A DNA stretch of 64,000 bases from Poa pratensis (taxonomy: Eukaryota > Streptophyta > Magnoliopsida > Poales > Poaceae): assembly GCA_947311845.1 (NCBI GenBank), contig CAMZMU010000089.1:18977338-19041337 (forward strand). Direction: 5' to 3'. A model generated the notes under the pieces. The model worked only from the letters and a program-made list of their open reading frames with translations, ran no database searches and had not been told where the DNA came from. Below, piece by piece: positions 45,346 through 55,229 of this stretch (positions within the stretch are counted from its first letter, which is position 1; every line of letters starts with the position of its first letter). Position numbers and translations under genes: made by a program.

Positions 45346-48300
45346 CTCATGGATGTAAGAATAAGTATGTCACATTACATCTAGAGTGGAGCGATGGTGC
45401 AACAAAATTGGTGCGATCATATTACATAAATTGCTTATTTCGCGGTGATGACCGTCTATCTCATCTCGTATTATAGAGTTAGGTGTTTTGACTCCCAAGC
45501 TCCATGTAGCTCCTTTTGTTGAAAAATTCACAATTATTCTGACCAAGCATTACTGTGGTAGTGAATTTTTTGAATCAACAAAGAGATGCAGTTACCAACT
45601 ATAATATATTGCATTTACCAAAGATGATGTAGCCTGCCGTGCTGCGTGGAACTTATTTGTATGTCATTCGTGACAGTTGTGTTGTTACTTTGTTGTTGTT
45701 GAACTTCGCGGGGTGAGTTTATTTATTTAAAACTGAGCTCTGCTTGAGCCTTTCGTCTAAAAAAAAACATGGCATCAGGCCCCGGTGCGTCATGTATGGT
45801 GTAGAATTTGTGCGCGTATGCAGGGCCGTCTCCAAGAATTTGGGGCCCCGGTGCGAAATGCTAACCGAGGGCCTGATTTTCTAAAAATTCATATAGCTAA
45901 CATAATTAAATTATACTAAAAGAGAATATAAGCACTAAAATGTAATTTTAAGCTAAAAGAGTAAAGGTAGACCTAAAGCAAAGAGCGGATAGCAATATTA
46001 TCAGGTTACTATTATCTAGGAGTACTCACATTTTCAATCCGAGGATCGTCGAATGGAATATTCCCAGAATCCCCGTCGTGCTGAACTCATGAGTAAGTAA
46101 ACGTAGCGACCTCCTCCTCCTCACGATCACAGCCATATACCTAGCGTGGAGCTAAACTTGGCAACGATGGATCTCGTCTTGAGCTCTCGACTTGAACCAC
46201 TGCGCACTGTGTCACTAAACTTAGAAAACGATGGCGAGCTCGACCGCAGCTCGATCGGACCACCACAGCCATGAGCCATGTACTGTGCACTGCTAAACTT
46301 AGAAGACGACATGTAAACTCGGACCACCACAGCTCCCTCTACTGTGCTACCGCTAAACTTGGAAGACGATCTTGTCTCGCACACTTGTAGCTTTCATCGC
46401 CATGGCCAGCCATGTGCTCTAGCTACCACTAAATTTAGAAACCAGGAGGCTCGTAACTTCACTGCCCCATGCATGTTACTGTAGTAACTTCAACCACCGG
46501 AACCATGTGTGTGTACTGGAGTGTCATTCTAAACTTGGAAACAATCTTGTCGTGAGCTTGTAGCTTCAGCTTCACCCACTTTGGCCTTGAGCTCGTGTAG
46601 CAGAACCACGAGGGCCATGCAGAGGTAGGTGTTCTTCGAAGATGATACGCAGTGATGAACTGACCGACCAGGAAGGCCAGCCGAGCTGCCCACTTATTTT
46701 TGCCCTGGTGAAGACGAACCATCTAAGTATTCCTTGCACGCAGATGACAAGACAGATCGAGGCAAAAGCTAGCCGAAGGCACGAGGAAATAGAAGATGAG
46801 ATTCAGCGATGGTCCTCTCGATCCGGCCTGCTAGCAACCACTTTTCATCCTGGCGTTCCATGTGCGGGCAAACCTGCGAAAACTACTGGCAAATAATGTA
46901 CTAACAAGCGCCGCACCCGCTGTATTTAAAAATGTCGAAATTTAAAAATCAAGTTAGTTCGAACGATTTTTATTTTCTGGAAATTGTCGAAGTAAAAGGG
47001 TACCACTTGTCAGAAACTTAATTTTTTTAAAAATGTTTTAGAAAAGGATGAGATTCACGTTAATTTATCTGATGCGGTTAAATATTTATCGTCTGGAAAT
47101 TATCGCGATAGTTTTTTTTTCTTTTTCGAATTGGCAGGGGGTAATATTGTTTGGAAATACAATGGGCATTTATTAGGTCGTGTGGAAAGTTTGATTTTTT
47201 GTTTTGAATTTGGAAATTCATCTATTTTTTTAATTGTGCACAATGGTATGTGTTTTTAAATTAGAAGTTGAAAATGGCAACATCATGAAATTGTTTAAGT
47301 TTGGAAATCATTGAAATTCAAAAAAAAATCATTTTTAAAAGGTCGGATTTTAGAGATTGCTCAGATTTGGTAATTGCTATGACTGGAAAAATTTACGTTT
47401 TAAAAACGTTTAGATCTTAAAAATTGTTGAAAGTGGGAACGTACATGTCACGTTCATAAAATAATCGGGCTTCAAAGAGTTTTTTTTTTAGGGTTTAAAT
47501 TTGAATTTTGGATAGAAATGGTCCAAATTGGTTATTTGTTTTCCTAAAATTTTGCCATATGTTGAGAAATTTGAATTTTCCAAACATGTTTGTTTCTTTG
47601 TCGTGAATAACTGTTTTTATGGTTTAAAGATGTTTAGGTTTTAAAGTTGTTCAAATTAGAAAGTTTTTAAGATTTGGATACTGTAGCTGCGTAAGGAGTT
47701 TTTTGTAAGAAATGCGAGGTCTTTTCCACAAAAAGCGGTGTGCGGGGACTTTTGATGCAAAAAAATTTATTCCAGAGGGCCGATTTATGTTTTTTTTGGA
47801 AAACATGATGGTTTTACTGCAAAAAATGGTGAGCGCTGTAGAAATGCATATCTATATGTCTGTCGAAATAAAAAGGCTAAAACATGAGAGTTGTTTGGAA
47901 GAGTGATGTGCGTCTGCGTGTGAAAGGAAAATCCAAACGGATGACTGAGCGCGACGAATTTGATAAAATTTGTTGAATGTGTTGACGATTTTGAATCACA
48001 AATTAAGAAGCTAGAGTGAACAAAATTCGAAACCGATCACGGGAATGGAATCTGTTCGTCGACGCGAAAAGCACGGTGTTTTTTTCTGCAAAAAAAAAAT
48101 GCTACAGTACCACGACACTGTAGACTGTTACAGTGTACACCAGTACTTACTGTAGCGGCTACAGCGGCCGGTGGCTGACAGGCTGCGAAAGTGTCGCTCC
48201 TTTAATATATAGAGTATACTAGTTCACTACAGAGGTGTGAGGATTAGAGCAATTTACTCGTTGATAATTTCTCGTCAAAAATTCTGCCAGTGCGTACAAT

Positions 48301-48812
48301 ACACACCTAGACAAACTACAACGGTAATTATAAAACAAAAAAAAATCGATTCTAAGTTGATCGATTCATGAATAGATTAATCTAATATGGACCTACCAAG
48401 ATCTATCAATTGATTATCAATTGATGACTGTGTGATCAGGCTCTGATTCCAATCCATGAATTCGCACGGCGTGATTCTGATCCTGATAGTGAATTGGCAG
48501 TTGCTATAGAACGATGGTTTCGGCAGTTCTGCCTTCCGGCCGGGATGAGGGTATATCGTGTACTTTTCATAGACATGCATGGGCATGAGTTGGCCTTTTT
48601 CTACTCCTCTCTTCCTATTGGGCCTTTTGGACCCAGGAGCTCCGCTGAATGCATTTTGTTTTCTATTTTTTCACTTCCAGCTGACTAGTCAAAGCTTAGT
48701 ACTTAAGTATAATTGGGGGCCCTTAATTATTTGGGGCCCTGTGCGCATGCACAGCTCGCGCAGGACTTCTACATTTTGATCACAACGGCTCGATCAGCGA
48801 CATTGGTTGTAG
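45346..48812. other. Intergenic DNA, AT-rich, with degenerate repeats
   Basis: Apart from the degenerate repeat at 46140-46545, this stretch is AT-rich low-complexity sequence (46920-47700 is dominated by AAATT and TTTGAA words). No gene was recognised. Two TTTGGGGCCC-type segments near 45840 and 48731 may be remnants of an hAT-like element. Confidence 0.4.
46140..46545. repeat. Degenerate tandem repeat with CTAAACTTGGAA core
   Basis: The core CTAAACTTrGAA (r = purine) appears about six times (near 46151, 46206, 46292, 46356, 46430 and 46530), 55-100 bp apart, often followed by GACGATCTTGTC. The spacers repeat words such as GGACCACCACAGC. On the minus strand this encodes recurring SSKFSS text, but the frame is not gene-like overall. 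Confidence 0.6.
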
Positions 48813-48815
48813 TTA

Positions 48816-50100
48816 GAGCATCTCCAACAGACGCCCTAAATAAGCTGCGCGCACAAAAAACTGTTAGTTTAGCGCGCGCGGGGCTGAAAACGACGCTCCA
48901 GCGGAAGCTGTATAATCAAACGCGCTATAAAAATCGTCCAGCGCGCTGGACGACGCGGTAGTTTTTGCCTCATATTTGAGGCATCCAGTACCGCGCGCTG
49001 GGCAAAAGGAAGAGGAACGCGCGAAGCAAACGACCACGGAAACTTCCGCTCGCCGGCAGTTCGCGCATCCAGGGCGAGGCCCGCCGCCGCCCCCTGCTCT
49101 CTCCTCCGCCGCCGGTCGCCGGAATCGACCACCGCCCGTCGGAATCAGCCGCCGGCCGCCGGAATCGACCGCCGCCCCACCCCTGCAGGCCGCCGCCGCC
49201 CCGAGCTCGCCGCCCCACCCCTGCAGGCCGCCGCCGCCGTCCGGAATCGTCCGCCAAAATCGACCGAGCCGGGCGCCTGGAATAGCCGCCGCCCACGCCC
49301 GCTGTCACGCGGTCGAGCTCCTCGGCGGTCGAGCGCCTCGGCGGCCGGCGGGCGAGGCTGGTCGAGCTGGGCTCCGTGCTGGTCGATCTGGGCTCGTGAT
49401 GGCGGGCGAGCCTGTGGCCGCCGTCCGGGCGCCGTGCTGGTCGAGCTGGGCTCGTTCTGCAGGCTCCAGTCGGCCCCGACCGCCATGAGCATCTCGGCGG
49501 CCACAGCGTCGCCGAGGCGGACGGCGAGGTGGAGCGGGATCTCGCGCGCAGCGACGTCGCGGCGGTCGATGACGGCCGACACGGCCTCGGCGCGCGTCTC
49601 CTCGGCGATGGAGTCCGCCTCCGTCCGGATCTCCTCGGGCTTCCACGCCCGCGGGAGCGCGTCCAGCACGCGGCGCAGGGCAGCGTGGTCCCGCGTCGCC
49701 ACGGCGTGGTGCACCGGGCTCTGCGCGTACCTCGCCGCGTCAACGCCGGCCATCGCTCCTCGACTGCCGGCGCGAATTCGAGGAAAGGCCGCCCGAGCTC
49801 ACGCGTGTTCCTCTCAGTGAGTCGTATCGCCCTGATCTGTAAAACGCCAGGCAACGAATTGAGCGTAGAAGAGCAATCAAGGAGAGATTCTTGGCGTGCT
49901 CACCAGTTGCCCCGCAACGAATTGATTCTCTCGTCTTGTGTTTTAGCGCGTAGCTTTTTGCGCGGCTGCTGGACTGCTGGACTGCTGCATTTTAGCGCGT
50001 CTGGAAAACCGATTTCGGCAACGGCGCACTAAAACTGCTATTTTCGCGCTGGAAACTTTTGTTAGGGCGCCGACGCGTAGCGCGTCTGTTGGAGATGCTC
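48816..50100. mobile_element. Pack-type PIF/Harbinger element carrying an ankyrin-gene fragment
   Basis: The ends are GAGCATCTCCAACAGACG and its exact inverted copy at the right, with TTA on both sides (48813-48815 and 50101-50103). The 1285-bp interior has subterminal GCGCGC-rich text typical of MITEs of this type and a GC-rich host-derived segment in the middle. No transposase is present. Confidence 0.85.
49440..49753 (-). pseudogene. Captured ankyrin-repeat gene fragment (ANKRD13-like N-terminus)
   Basis: The minus strand from the ATG at 49753 reads SPVHHAVATRDHAALRRVLD, then PEEIRTEADSIAEETRAEAV, IDRRDVAAREIPLHLAVRLG and AAEMLMAVGADWSLQNE. The two H-A-V-X-X-D/G-D repeats and the wording match the N-terminus of plant ankyrin proteins with a C-terminal GPCR-chaperone-like domain. 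After NEPSS the text turns into repeated, arginine-rich nonsense. Only the first exon appears to have been captured. It is open and keeps its ATG, so a short product from the minus strand is conceivable. Confidence 0.75.
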
Positions 50101-50322
50101 TTAGGCCGATCACGAGCTCAGAGCTTAACGGGCAACCAACCACTGGCTGGATGATTCGACTTTGGATATGCTTGGAATGGAGTCGTCATCATTAATTTGT
50201 ATTGTTGATCCAGATTCCCAGGAATCTCAGCTTCTCAGACTTGAGACGAAGTTTCAACCAAAGTAAATTCATTTTCGTCCTACTTTCCTGCTTTCATTTT
50301 TAGAGCATGCCTTATCAACTAA

Positions 50323-51469
50323 GAGCATCTCCACCGGGGGCCTCCAAATTCGTGTCCGGCACCCCCAGTGAAGACCTCGTTGGGGTGTCGGACATGTATC
50401 CGCCCGAGATTTGGAGGCCGCCCACAGCGGCGAACCCTAAACAGGCACCCCAAAGGCCAATTTCAAAAAAAAATCACACATCGCCGGTGATTTTAGCATA
50501 CAAATTGAAGATAGAAAATGTAATATTCAAATACAAAGTTTAAATATGAATTCAAGTTTAAACCATGACATAACAAACATCCGCTGTCGTGCATTTCTGA
50601 ATAGATGAAAACCCAAAGAGGCCGGTGCAGTCTCTATTCAGTTCAAAGTAGTCGTCGTAGTCCCAAACGCCATGCACGATCTTCCTAAACAATCCCCTGC
50701 TCATCCTAAAGCGCCGGCGAAATTCATGAGGCAAGTTCGTCGGAACATCGGCAAAATAGTCCTGCTACAACAGCATGTACCCAGTTGCTCTGTTGCGTTC
50801 CTTGTTGGCCCTCCGCCCCTTCTCTGATCCCCCAAATTTCGGCGCCGCGTCTGCCTCGAGTGCGGCATCTAGAAGTACGGCCATTACCATCTCATTCTCC
50901 TCGTCGTCGGCCACAAGGGCGGCATCCTCCGCCATCATTTCGAAAAACATGATCTCGTCGTCGCTGTCCATTACCTGTTTGACAAAACAAAGCAATGAAA
51001 CAAGACCAAGAATGATGAATCAACAAAATCAGCCTATCAACCAATGGTCGAACAGGTTGCGTGCGGGGCGGGAGGGAAGAAGAGGCGTACCCGGGCTCAA
51101 ACTAGCGCTGCGCCGTTGCTCGGCGCCAGACGGGCCCTAGCGCTGCGGAAAGGTCCCCGAGGTGCGAATCAAGCAGGCGGCGATGGTGTGAATCACCGGC
51201 GAGAGGAAAAAGGAGGAGGGTGTGGGGAGCGGATGATTCAGGGCACGCCTACGCTGTGCGTATGTCGGGCGGGTCACCCTGTCAGGTCCATGTCCGCCTC
51301 CATGTCCGGCACGCCGAGAGGCCTCCAATTTGGAGGCCCTCTCGGGGTGCCGGACAAAAAAATCGCTCGGGGCGAGTCTTTGGGGGAGGGGGCGCTGGTG
51401 GCCGATTTTAGCTTCCGGACCTCCAATGGACGGCCTTTGGGGGGTCATTTGAAAGATCCCGAGATGCTC
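50323..51469. mobile_element. PIF/Harbinger derivative with transposase N-terminus
   Basis: The termini GAGCATCTCC and GAGATGCTC are flanked by TAA (50320-50322 and 51470-51472). Subterminal text such as GGCCTCCAAAT and GTGTCGGACA recurs inverted near the right end. The 1147-bp element encodes the start of a Harbinger transposase on its minus strand and has lost the catalytic part. Confidence 0.8.
50560..50971 (-). pseudogene. Harbinger transposase-derived nuclease N-terminus, with stop
   Basis: From the ATG at 50971 the minus strand reads MDSDDEIMFFEMMAEDAA, then an acidic/alanine stretch and GSEKGRRANKERNRATGYML. After a TAG at about 50763 the same frame goes on with DYFADVPTNLPHEFRRRFRM, then LFRKIVHGVWDYDDYF, LNRDCTGLFGFSSIQKCT and ends near 50560. 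This is the N-terminal region of the HARBI1/ALP1-like nuclease family of grasses. The DDE domain is absent. Confidence 0.8.
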
Positions 51470-51697
51470 TAAGCTTCTTATCTTTCCTTGTCTCTGGCTA
51501 GTCATTTTTGTACATAGAACATGGGGTTGTTTTATTTACTTGCTTTGGTTCACAAAATCGCTCAGCTAGACTCGAAAAAGGACTCCTTCCAAACTGATTG
51601 AATCCGGTATGGCTTGCCGTTAAAGAATTTTATTGAGCGTTTTTTATTTAAAAAGAGGACAGCATAACTTGCGTCCGATGTTCCTGGGAAAATTTCT

Positions 51698-51773
51698 ACA
51701 CCAAGTCAGGTTCGAATGCGAAGCAAGTCGAAGTCGAACCCGACTTGCTTCGCATTCGAACCTGACTTGGTGT
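51698..51773. repeat. Perfect 33-bp inverted repeat (hairpin)
   Basis: The arms at 51698-51730 and 51741-51773 are exact reverse complements around a 10-nt loop. The arm begins ACACCAAGTCAGG and ends GCAAGTCG. There is no TA or other duplication at the edges and no MITE end motif, so it does not look like a Stowaway. Confidence 0.9.
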
Positions 51774-53747
51774 GGGGCATTTGTTCGATGATTTTTTGTG
51801 CTGAAAATTCATAAGTATACAAAACAATTGGTTAATTTTTATATACGTACGTGGGATGTATTCACGTTCAAAGATTCAAAGTACACCAGCACGCTATGTC
51901 TGGCCATGTTAGCCTGGACAATGCATTATAACAGGTTAATGACCGGTTTTTAATTTGCCTAGTTGTTTAATGTTTAATTAAAATGCTTGTATATGAAGTA
52001 TCCACTGCTTGAGCTTCCATCGTACAAGGGCACTTATTGGTACGTGTTTAGCTCTGATGGGCTTTGAAGGGCCGGTCGAGTAGTGGCCGCTGTACGCACG
52101 ACGTACGCGGAAGAAATTGCCCTGGCTGCTTCTGGAGTCTAGGACTCCATATGTATCGTGCAAGTAAAACCTTTAGCCGATCGTATCTCAACGATTTTTG
52201 GTGCGGCGCCGAAATGTGCGGCAGCCCAACTCCACCAACCGACCTAAGGTTATACTGCCTATATAAACAGGGCCCTGTAGTACATGGAGGGAGGAGAGAC
52301 CAAGCCGGAGGAATACGCAGATACCACACGAAGCAACGCAAGCAGCCTGAGATCCAATCTAGGCTACGATTGTCTTCCTCGGCGGCCGAGAGGAGAAGGC
52401 ACCGTGAGGAGCACGGACGCATCGCAGGCTAGCCAGCTTGTTGTGCACGACGACGAGATCATGGCGGTCATCTAGCATGGCGCGTGGTATCGGTGTTGGA
52501 ACCACTGGCGTATAGTCGCCGGTGTCTCCACCTCCACGTTATGGTACTGCCGGGGAGCAGCCGGCGTCATCTCTCTACGGTGTCTCCTCACGGTGGCCGT
52601 CTTCACCATGACGTCCCCGTGCTGCCGGCGTACACCCGCTGTATTCTCGGACTCTACAACGACGTCGTCGCGGCTGCTGGCGTGCAGCTCGGCGCCGTCT
52701 CTACTCCATCTATGCGACAGCGGCGTCACGGCTGCCGGCGATCAGTCCGGCGCCGTCTCTGCTCCATCTTGGCGACGCTGAGGTTGCCGGCGTGTAGTCC
52801 GGCGTCTTCTCCATCTCCCCGGCAACGTTACCGGTGGCTCGGCGTGATGGCGCCGGGACGGCCGGCATGCAGCCCATCATCGAGCTGCGCCGCCATGGCT
52901 CACCATCAGCCCAATCTCATCGATGATGTCCTTTTGGCTTTGATGCCGAGACGTCCTGCTGTCCATGAACAACCACGCACGGAGCATGGTCGAGTGCACG
53001 CGCTGGGTACACTTCTGCACGGCTGTGAGCGTGTCTCGTACGCCCGCTTGCTCGCGGCCTTCGTCGGCCACGACCGGCACCATCCGTCCTCCTGCGGTTG
53101 TCCCGGCCGGCGGCATACATCGCCCGTAGTCTCGACGCTCGTACTACGTGTGCATGCATGTGTGTATGTGCTAGCTAGCGAGTGCCAAATCCTTTCGCAT
53201 GGCTGCTCTTCAAAGTCTTACGTGCATGGGCCTGCATGGGCTAGCTACGTGAGCAAGCTGCTGTATGTGCCCATCTCTTGTGCTATTTTGCATGAGCATG
53301 AAGATGGGCGCGTACGAGGCATCAGCTTGTTAACAAGGTGTTCAGCTCCTCGACCCTCACGGGTCCGATATGCCTGTCTACACGCGTGAAATCGTCGCCG
53401 CCATTGGATGTTCATCCTCGGCGGTGCATGTTCATCTTCTCATATGTCTCTATACACCATGTCTAGTTCCGCGAGAAATACCCCTCGCACTCCCGCTACT
53501 ACTTGAACGCATCAACGCCGTCAAGACCGACGAGGCAAGACGTCTCTGATGATTTGCAACCGTCGGAACAAGTGTTGTGAATGTTGCTAATCATCAGAGA
53601 TTCTTGCCGCTGCTTGGATCCGACCGAGGGAACGGTGGCTCGTGAGTGCCTGTATATCAAATCCTCGTCATACACCCGAATGTTTTGTGTTGGAGCGCCA
53701 CTTCGATCCAAGCAGCGGTAAGACGTCTCTGATGATCTACATCCGTC
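51774..53747. other. Region without recognised gene, possible promoter at 52260
   Basis: A good TATA box (TATATAAA, 52260-52267) is followed by a leader-like GC-rich stretch. The long open frame from 52484 to 53389 translates to Arg/His/Cys-rich text with no domain and is probably non-coding. A non-coding transcript from the TATA box is possible. Confidence 0.35.
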
Positions 53748-53814
53748 CGGCAAGACATCTCTGATGATCTGCAACCGTTTAGAACGGTCGCAGGTCATCA
53801 GAGACGTCTTGCCG
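53748..53814. repeat. Imperfect 32-bp hairpin
   Basis: The arms 53748-53779 and 53783-53814 pair over 32 nt with three mismatches and a 3-nt loop. The arm core (AAGACGTCTCTGATGAT) is also repeated nearby at about 53540 and 53730, and inverted near 53590, so the hairpin arose inside a local family of repeats. Confidence 0.8.
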
Positions 53815-53929
53815 CTGGTTGCCCAAAGATGCCTCTCCGAGTGACGCTGGAATGTTTTGTGTGAGTGAGTAACCTGTCTGAGGAGGTGGGCTATATAGGG
53901 TCGCATGGCTTACGAAGTGGTCGTGATAG

Positions 53930-54330
53930 TGCTGATCCGACGGCTCAGAAGCGCTCAAAAGAAACACACCGCTGATCCAACGGCTCACAAGCGCTGGAAG
54001 GAAGCACACGATCCGTGTGATTCTTCCTGATTGGGCATACTACAAATCACAAGCCCTGAAAAGAAACACACACCGCTGATCCAACGGCTCACAAGCGCTC
54101 GAAAGAAACACCGCTGATCCAACGGCTCACAAGCGCTGGAAGGAAGCACACGATCCATGTGCTTCTTCCTGATTAGGCATACTACAGCTCACAAGCCCTG
54201 AAAAGAAACACACACCGCTGATCCAACGGCTCACAAGCGCTCTAAAGAAACACACCGCTGATCCAACGACTCACAAGTGCTGGAAGGAAACACACGATCC
54301 GTGTGCTTCTTCCTGATTGGGCATACTACA
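53930..54330. repeat. Tandem repeat, about 143-bp unit, three copies
   Basis: Anchors GCGCTGGAAGGAAGCACA recur at 53991, 54133 and 54277 (the last slightly altered). Each unit holds CCGCTGATCCAACGGCTCAC, TTCTTCCTGATTGGGCATAC and AAGCCCTGAAAAG in order. The array ends about 30 bp before the ATG at 54361. Confidence 0.85.
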
Positions 54331-54360
54331 AACTCATATCTGCAACCTCATCACTCTCCC

Positions 54361-54902
54361 ATGGCTTCCACCGTACCCACTCTAAACTACTCGGAGGCGG
54401 AGGCGCTTTGCGCCTCGAACTACCCTGCCCACCCGGCTACAACGTCCCCGCCGGCTGGAGGCTGAGCACCGGAGGCGTGCCGGTCCCTCCTGTCCCTCAA
54501 GGTTTGGCGCGCCGGGCGGCCATCACGAACCACTACTACCTCGAGCTCACTCCGGAGCAGCGGATGGATTCCCGCTGGCAGCCAGACTATCGCCCAACTT
54601 GGGACGCCTTCTTCATCGAAAGGCATGAGAAGGCGCTTGCCAGGTACGAGGAGGACCGCCCGCGTCCTTCGAACTTCAACGAGGCAGGCCGTCGGCTGTG
54701 GTGGGCCGGCCGGACTCTCAAGAGGGTCATGGACTACATCACGGCCGGCGATAACCCCCGCCTGCGCTACCCTCAATTACAGTCCAGGCGACAACCCCCG
54801 TCAACGACTACATCACGGCCGTCCGACGACAGCGACGACGACGACGGCGACTACGACGACTACACCCACGAGTATTATAGGCCTAGGCAAGAGTATGACT
54901 AA
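54361..54902 (+). pseudogene. Grass repeat-associated hypothetical protein, frameshifted
   Basis: The probable start is the ATG at 54361 (MASTVPTLNYSEAEAL). The family-like frame continues after about 54405 as PPGYNVPAGWRLSTGG, VPVPPVPQG, TPEQRMDSRW, WDAFFIERHEKAL, NFNEAGRRLWWAGRTLK and an acidic tail (DDSDDDDGDYDDY) to the stop at 54900-54902. I recall similar W/P-rich proteins from many Triticeae annotations, where they behave as repeats, but cannot name a function. One frame change separates the start from the rest. It lies upstream of the CACTA end and may belong to that element. Confidence 0.5.
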
Positions 54903-54930
54903 CCTGAGCCACATCATTAGTTAGGACAAA

Positions 54931-55081
54931 ATTGTTTGTTGTCATTCGTCTATGTACCCAAGTTTGTTGTCATTCGTCTATGTACCCAAAGTTTGTTATC
55001 ATTCGTCTATGTACCCAAGTTTTTGTTGTCATTCGTCTATGTACCCAAGTTTTTGTTGTCATTCGTCTGTGTATACAAGTG
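54931..55081. repeat. Minisatellite, about 30-bp unit, five copies
   Basis: GTCATTCGTCTATGTACCCA recurs five times from 54941 to 55077, with TTTGTT spacers of slightly different length. It starts about 30 bp after the stop of the hypothetical protein. Confidence 0.9.
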
Positions 55082-55127
55082 TGTTGGGTGCTGTGGATGT
55101 CCAAGTTCCCACAGCGGGATGTGAGCG

Positions 55128-55229
55128 GGTTCACCGGCATCACTTTCTCTCTAGTGAGTTTCTGCCGAAAGGGGAGTTTTCACCTCTAAGTGCAGGAACT
55201 CACTAGAGAGAAAGTGAAGCCGGTGAAGC
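55128..55229. repeat. Inverted repeat at the left edge of the 351-bp array
   Basis: The arm 55128-55165 is the reverse complement of 55192-55229 with about three mismatches in 38 bp. The arm belongs to the array unit (CTCACTAGAGAGAAAGTG), so the array begins head-to-head with a short inverted piece of its own unit. Confidence 0.85.

Noticed and set aside
48190..48235. Possible Helitron 3' end (CTTTAATATATAGAGTATACTAGT)
   Set aside because: No clear hairpin before CTAG and no matching TC start were found.
45827..48752. Possible hAT element with CAGGGCC at 45827 and GGCCCTGTG at about 48740
   Set aside because: The ends share only about seven bases and no 8-bp target duplication could be found; the similar TTTGGGGCCC words are in direct orientation.
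48970..49854. A 294-codon minus-strand open frame over the ankyrin fragment
   Set aside because: It is a shadow frame; the ankyrin text is in a different minus-strand frame starting at 49753.
52484..53389. A 301-codon open frame
   Set aside because: The translation is Arg/His/Ser/Cys-rich without any domain, and both strands are open because of GC-rich repeats; no start context or splice structure supports it.
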